Shown: positions 60,878-64,000 of the stretch, piece by piece | How the letters are laid out: every line of letters begins with the position of its first letter | Position numbering within the stretch: the stretch's first letter is position 1 | DNA from: Candidatus Neoehrlichia procyonis str. RAC413 | GTDB lineage: Bacteria > Pseudomonadota > Alphaproteobacteria > Rickettsiales > Anaplasmataceae | NCBI RefSeq assembly: GCF_000964795.1 | Contig: NZ_LANX01000001.1 | Span: 62,001 to 126,000 of the forward strand | Direction: 5' to 3' | Length of the DNA stretch: 64,000 nt | Notes under the pieces: generated by a model | The model's database searches: none | What the model was told of the DNA's origin: nothing | The model's input: the letters and a program-made list of their open reading frames with translations, nothing else | Position numbers and translations under genes: made by a program

Positions 60878-61638
60878 TTCTATATTGCTAATTGATAGCA
60901 ATATAAGAAGTGAGCCTGTTATGTTTGTAAAGTATAAAATATATATTGTTTATGAAAAATTAATTTTCTAGAAAGTGTTTATATATTTTATTAATTATTA
61001 TTTTTGATTATAAAATGAGTTATATTTTATGATTGTTATCGGTTGAATTAAAAAAGCTAGAAAAGTATGTTGTATTTAAAAAAAAGTTAATTTTTTATAA
61101 AATTTTTAGGTATATTTTTGTTGTATGGATAAAAAGTTTTTTATGGTTAAGTGTAATTTTTTTTTGCTTCAAAGGTTGTTTTTTACAAATAAGCTTATAG
61201 CTAAAGCATCTAGTATTTCTATGTACAAGTATATTTAACTTATTAAGTATGTTTAATAGTATTGTGTGCCGTTTTTTTTATTAAGTTTGATTTAGCTGTA
61301 AAATATATTTTAATTTAGTATTGCTAGTAATAATTTATGAGTTACAGTGTTACTGTATGACTGCTATATCTAACAAGAAATGTTATAGCATTAAATATAG
61401 GTAGCTATATTGTTATAGTGTTTAAACAATTGAGTAATATTTAATGTGTAATTTATAATCTTTAATGTTTAGTAAATTGATGTTCATTAGTGATGGGTTA
61501 GTATTTAGGGTATATTTTATGTATCTTATGTAAAATTTTATTGTATATACTAAATGTAATTTTTGGTAAAAATTCTTTTCAAAACTGTTATTTTATAATA
61601 TTAACTCTATTTTAGTTAGGGTTGCAATTAGGTATAAA
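60878..61638. other. non-coding gap between nnr and topA
   Basis: 761 A+T-rich bases. It opens with the hairpin at 60881-60905. Smaller stems occur at 61343-61357 (TACAGT/ACTGTA) and around 61360-61390. The topA promoter must lie in it. No gene recognised. Confidence 0.4.
60881..60905 (+). terminator. stem-loop directly after nnr
   Basis: TATATTGCTA and TAGCAATATA make a perfect 10-bp stem with loop ATTGA, starting 3 bases after the nnr stop codon. No T-run follows, so it may mark or protect the transcript 3' end rather than act as a classic intrinsic terminator. Confidence 0.5.
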
Positions 61639-64000
61639 ATGAGTGTTATTATTGTAGAATCTCCTTCTAAGGCGAAAACTATTAGTAAATATTTAGGAAA
61701 TAAAGTTAAAGTAATAGCTTCATTTGGACATATAAGGGATTTTCCTGCAAAAAATGGCTCTGTAAACCCTAACAAGGATTTTGCTATGGTTTATGAAATT
61801 ATCAAGAAATCAGAAAAATATGTTAATAAAATTGTACAGGTTGTGAGTAATGAGACACAAGAAATATATCTTGCAACAGATCCAGATCGTGAAGGAGAAG
61901 CAATAGCTTGGCATATTATAGAAGTATTAAAAGAGAAAAATGCTATTAATGATAATGTATCTGTTAGTAGAATGATTTTTAATGAAGTAACTAAGAAAGC
62001 GGTAACTTCTGCCATGGATAGTGCTAGAGATATAAATATGGACCTTGTATATGCACAACAAGCTCGTAGGGCATTAGATTATTTGGTAGGATTCACATTG
62101 TCTCCTATATTATGGCGTAAGTTACCGGGAAGTAAGTCTGCTGGACGTGTACAATCAGTAGCATTAAGGCTTGTTTGTGATAAGGAAGATGAAATAGAAA
62201 AATTTGTTACACAAGAGTATTGGAATATTGATGTAGATCTTCAAAATAAGCATGGAGAAGAATTTTCTATGTTTTTAAAATATTATGATAGTCATAAATT
62301 TGAAAAATTTGATATTCCAAATTCTGAAAAAGCACAGGAATTATCTAATATTGTAAAAGAAAAAGATTATTATGTATCAAATGTTGAAAAGAAACAAGTT
62401 AAACGTAATCCTTATCCTCCATTTATTACATCAAGCTTACAACAGGAAGCATCAACAAAGCTTGGATTTTCTGCGAAGAGTACTATGATGATAGCTCAGA
62501 AATTATACGAGGGGATAGATATAGGAGGTGAAATAGTAGGATTAATTACTTATATGCGTACAGATGGGTTCTATATTGCAGATGAGGCAGTGAATAGTAT
62601 TAGAGATATGATAGTGTCATATTTTGGGGAGAAATATTTATCAAAATCTGTACGTCAATATATTAAAAAGGTTAAAAATGCTCAAGAAGCTCATGAGGCA
62701 ATAAGACCTACAAATATTGCTATTCTTCCAAGTGATATAGAAAAATATTTAACAAATGAGCAATTTAAGCTATATGAGCTTATTTGGAGACGAGCTATTG
62801 CTAGTCAAATGGAATCTGCTGTTGTTAATCAAGTTGTAGTTGATGTACAATCAAAAGATGAGATGGTAATTCTTCATACAGTAGGTTCAACTTTATATTT
62901 TGATGGATATTATAGAGCGTATCAGTATAGTGATAATGAAGATACAAAGAAGGTTTTACCACTTTTAGAAGTAGGTGATGATTGTAAATTGTTAACTGTT
63001 ATTCCTGTTCAGCATTTTACTCAACCTCCCCCTAGATATACTGAAGCAAGTTTGGTAAAAAAAATGGAAGAGATAGGTATTGGTAGGCCTTCAACTTATG
63101 CGTCAATTATTTCTGTATTACAAGATCGAGGATATGCTTCTTTAAAGCGTAAGAAATTTGTTCCCAGTGAACGTGGAAGAATTGTTAATGTTTTTTTGGT
63201 GAATTTTTTTAGTCGTTACGTAAGATATGATTTTACTGCTAATCTTGAAGAAGAATTAGATTTAATTTCTAATGGAAGAATGAATTGGAAGGAAGTATTA
63301 AAGCAATTTTGGGGTGCATTTATAGAGAATGTTAATCTAGTAAAAAATATAGAATTTAGTGAAATACTAAAATCTATAACAAAAGGTATAGAAAATTATA
63401 TTTTTACTTATGATGAAAATGGTATTATTAATAAACAATGTCCTACATGTGCTAGCGGAGAATTAAAACTAAATCTTAATAGAAATGGTGTGTTTTTAGG
63501 TTGTTCTCGGTATCCAGAATGTAAATATACTAAAGGGATAGGAGATCAGTGTAATGATGAAATAGAGGCAACACCTAAAATGTTGGGTATTGATGATGTA
63601 ACAGGTGATGAAATATATCTTAAGAAAGGTCCTTATGGGATGTATTTGCAATTAGGTAATAAGAAAGATAGTAAACGTGTTGCTGTACCAAAAAATATAC
63701 AAGAAATAAGTTTTGATATAGCGAAAAAAATTATATCATTGCCTATCAACTTAGGATTTTATCCAGAAACGCAACAGGAGATAAAGGTAGGAATTGGAAA
63801 ATTTGGTGCGTATGTTCTATATCAAAATAAATATTTTTCAATCAAAAACAAGGAAGATCTTTTTAATATTACTCTTGAAGAGGCTATTGCTATAATTGAT
63901 GCAGATTCAGGTAAAAAGGCAAGGTTTATAGGAATATATAAAAAAACAGGTCATGAAATATATGTATGTAAAGGTAGATATGGATTTTATTTAAAATGTG
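61639..64000 (+). CDS. topA: DNA topoisomerase I (partial, runs off the window)
   Basis: The first 787 codons are present; the 3' end lies past base 64000. Type IA topoisomerase relaxing negative supercoils. The TOPRIM domain opens MSVIIVESPSKAKTI, with the acidic triad in ATDPDREGEAIAWHI near residue 80. QARRALDYLVGF, SAGRVQSVALRL and the active-site Tyr in LITYMRTDGF near residue 310 follow. PSTYASIISVLQDRGY is present near residue 485. A zinc-ribbon CPTC...GVFLGCSRYPEC begins near residue 600, and at least two further repeats follow. No frameshift seen. Confidence 0.97.
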   Translation, partial: MSVIIVESPSKAKTISKYLGNKVKVIASFGHIRDFPAKNGSVNPNKDFAMVYEIIKKSEKYVNKIVQVVSNETQEIYLATDPDREGEAIAWHIIEVLKEKNAINDNVSVSRMIFNEVTKKAVTSAMDSARDINMDLVYAQQARRALDYLVGFTLSPILWRKLPGSKSAGRVQSVALRLVCDKEDEIEKFVTQEYWNIDVDLQNKHGEEFSMFLKYYDSHKFEKFDIPNSEKAQELSNIVKEKDYYVSNVEKKQVKRNPYPPFITSSLQQEASTKLGFSAKSTMMIAQKLYEGIDIGGEIVGLITYMRTDGFYIADEAVNSIRDMIVSYFGEKYLSKSVRQYIKKVKNAQEAHEAIRPTNIAILPSDIEKYLTNEQFKLYELIWRRAIASQMESAVVNQVVVDVQSKDEMVILHTVGSTLYFDGYYRAYQYSDNEDTKKVLPLLEVGDDCKLLTVIPVQHFTQPPPRYTEASLVKKMEEIGIGRPSTYASIISVLQDRGYASLKRKKFVPSERGRIVNVFLVNFFSRYVRYDFTANLEEELDLISNGRMNWKEVLKQFWGAFIENVNLVKNIEFSEILKSITKGIENYIFTYDENGIINKQCPTCASGELKLNLNRNGVFLGCSRYPECKYTKGIGDQCNDEIEATPKMLGIDDVTGDEIYLKKGPYGMYLQLGNKKDSKRVAVPKNIQEISFDIAKKIISLPINLGFYPETQQEIKVGIGKFGAYVLYQNKYFSIKNKEDLFNITLEEAIAIIDADSGKKARFIGIYKKTGHEIYVCKGRYGFYLKC

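Noticed and set aside
3658-61638. CtrA-like TTAA-N7-TTAA boxes in the gaps
   Set aside because: The motif is so A+T-rich that it occurs by chance all over this window; no site can be singled out.

Overview
The window looks like chromosome from an obligate intracellular alphaproteobacterium of the family Anaplasmataceae, most probably Ehrlichia and best matching Ehrlichia ruminantium. The reasons are the very A+T-rich DNA (roughly 70-75% by eye), housekeeping proteins of Rickettsiales type, a PleD-like diguanylate cyclase and a CckA-like hybrid kinase (two of the few two-component proteins kept by Ehrlichia), small Rickettsiales-type proteins of unknown function, a short-unit tandem repeat protein gene, and many long non-coding gaps (300-1240 bp). 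The species name is inferred from these features; no search could be run. I saw no rRNA, tRNA, CRISPR array, insertion sequence or prophage.

Layout. 1-3.7 kb (minus): thiC, an Smr-domain protein, rpoZ and an XRE-type regulator with a palindrome in its own promoter region. 4-8.5 kb (plus): leuS, then overlapping tatD and pyrF. 9-12.3 kb (minus): surE-ccmD-ccmE as an overlapping chain (ccmD is only 45 codons), then nuoA-nuoB-nuoC. 12.6-18.3 kb (minus): uvrA and the tight set yidC-ribH-nusB. 19.4-25 kb (minus): psd-pssA for phosphatidylethanolamine and a large GltD/PyrK-like flavoprotein fusion; an orphan gene follows at 25.4-26 kb. 27.2-30.8 kb (plus): murG, efp, a degenerate inositol-monophosphatase homologue and an RluC/D pseudouridine synthase. 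31-37.5 kb (minus): a 1590-residue NAD-glutamate dehydrogenase, tatB and pleD, all overlapping, with a probably frameshifted small gene behind them. 38.7-40.7 kb (plus): exoD-cysS. 41.6-43.5 kb (minus): a tandem repeat protein. 43.6-49.4 kb: nrdB, a cysteine-less TlpA-like protein, a DUF2610-type gene (minus), an NDUFAF7-type methyltransferase and dnaG. 50.1-57.4 kb: rpoD and dusB (minus), ispE (plus), cutA and cckA (minus). 58.2-64 kb: an O-methyltransferase (minus), a small Rickettsiales-type protein, nnr and the first 787 codons of topA (plus).

Most genes serve core functions: NADH entry to respiration, cytochrome c maturation, glutamate use as carbon source, nucleotide and cofactor synthesis, membrane lipid and envelope building, replication, transcription and translation. 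The main points of interest are: the repeat protein, whose non-repeat part carries a stretch resembling the MinC C-terminal beta-helix and whose repeats vary mostly at silent positions; a decayed copy of part of the glutamate dehydrogenase gene 12 kb from its parent; two enzyme homologues that have lost catalytic residues (SuhB-like and TlpA-like); and several gaps with gene-like but broken reading frames, consistent with ongoing gene decay.
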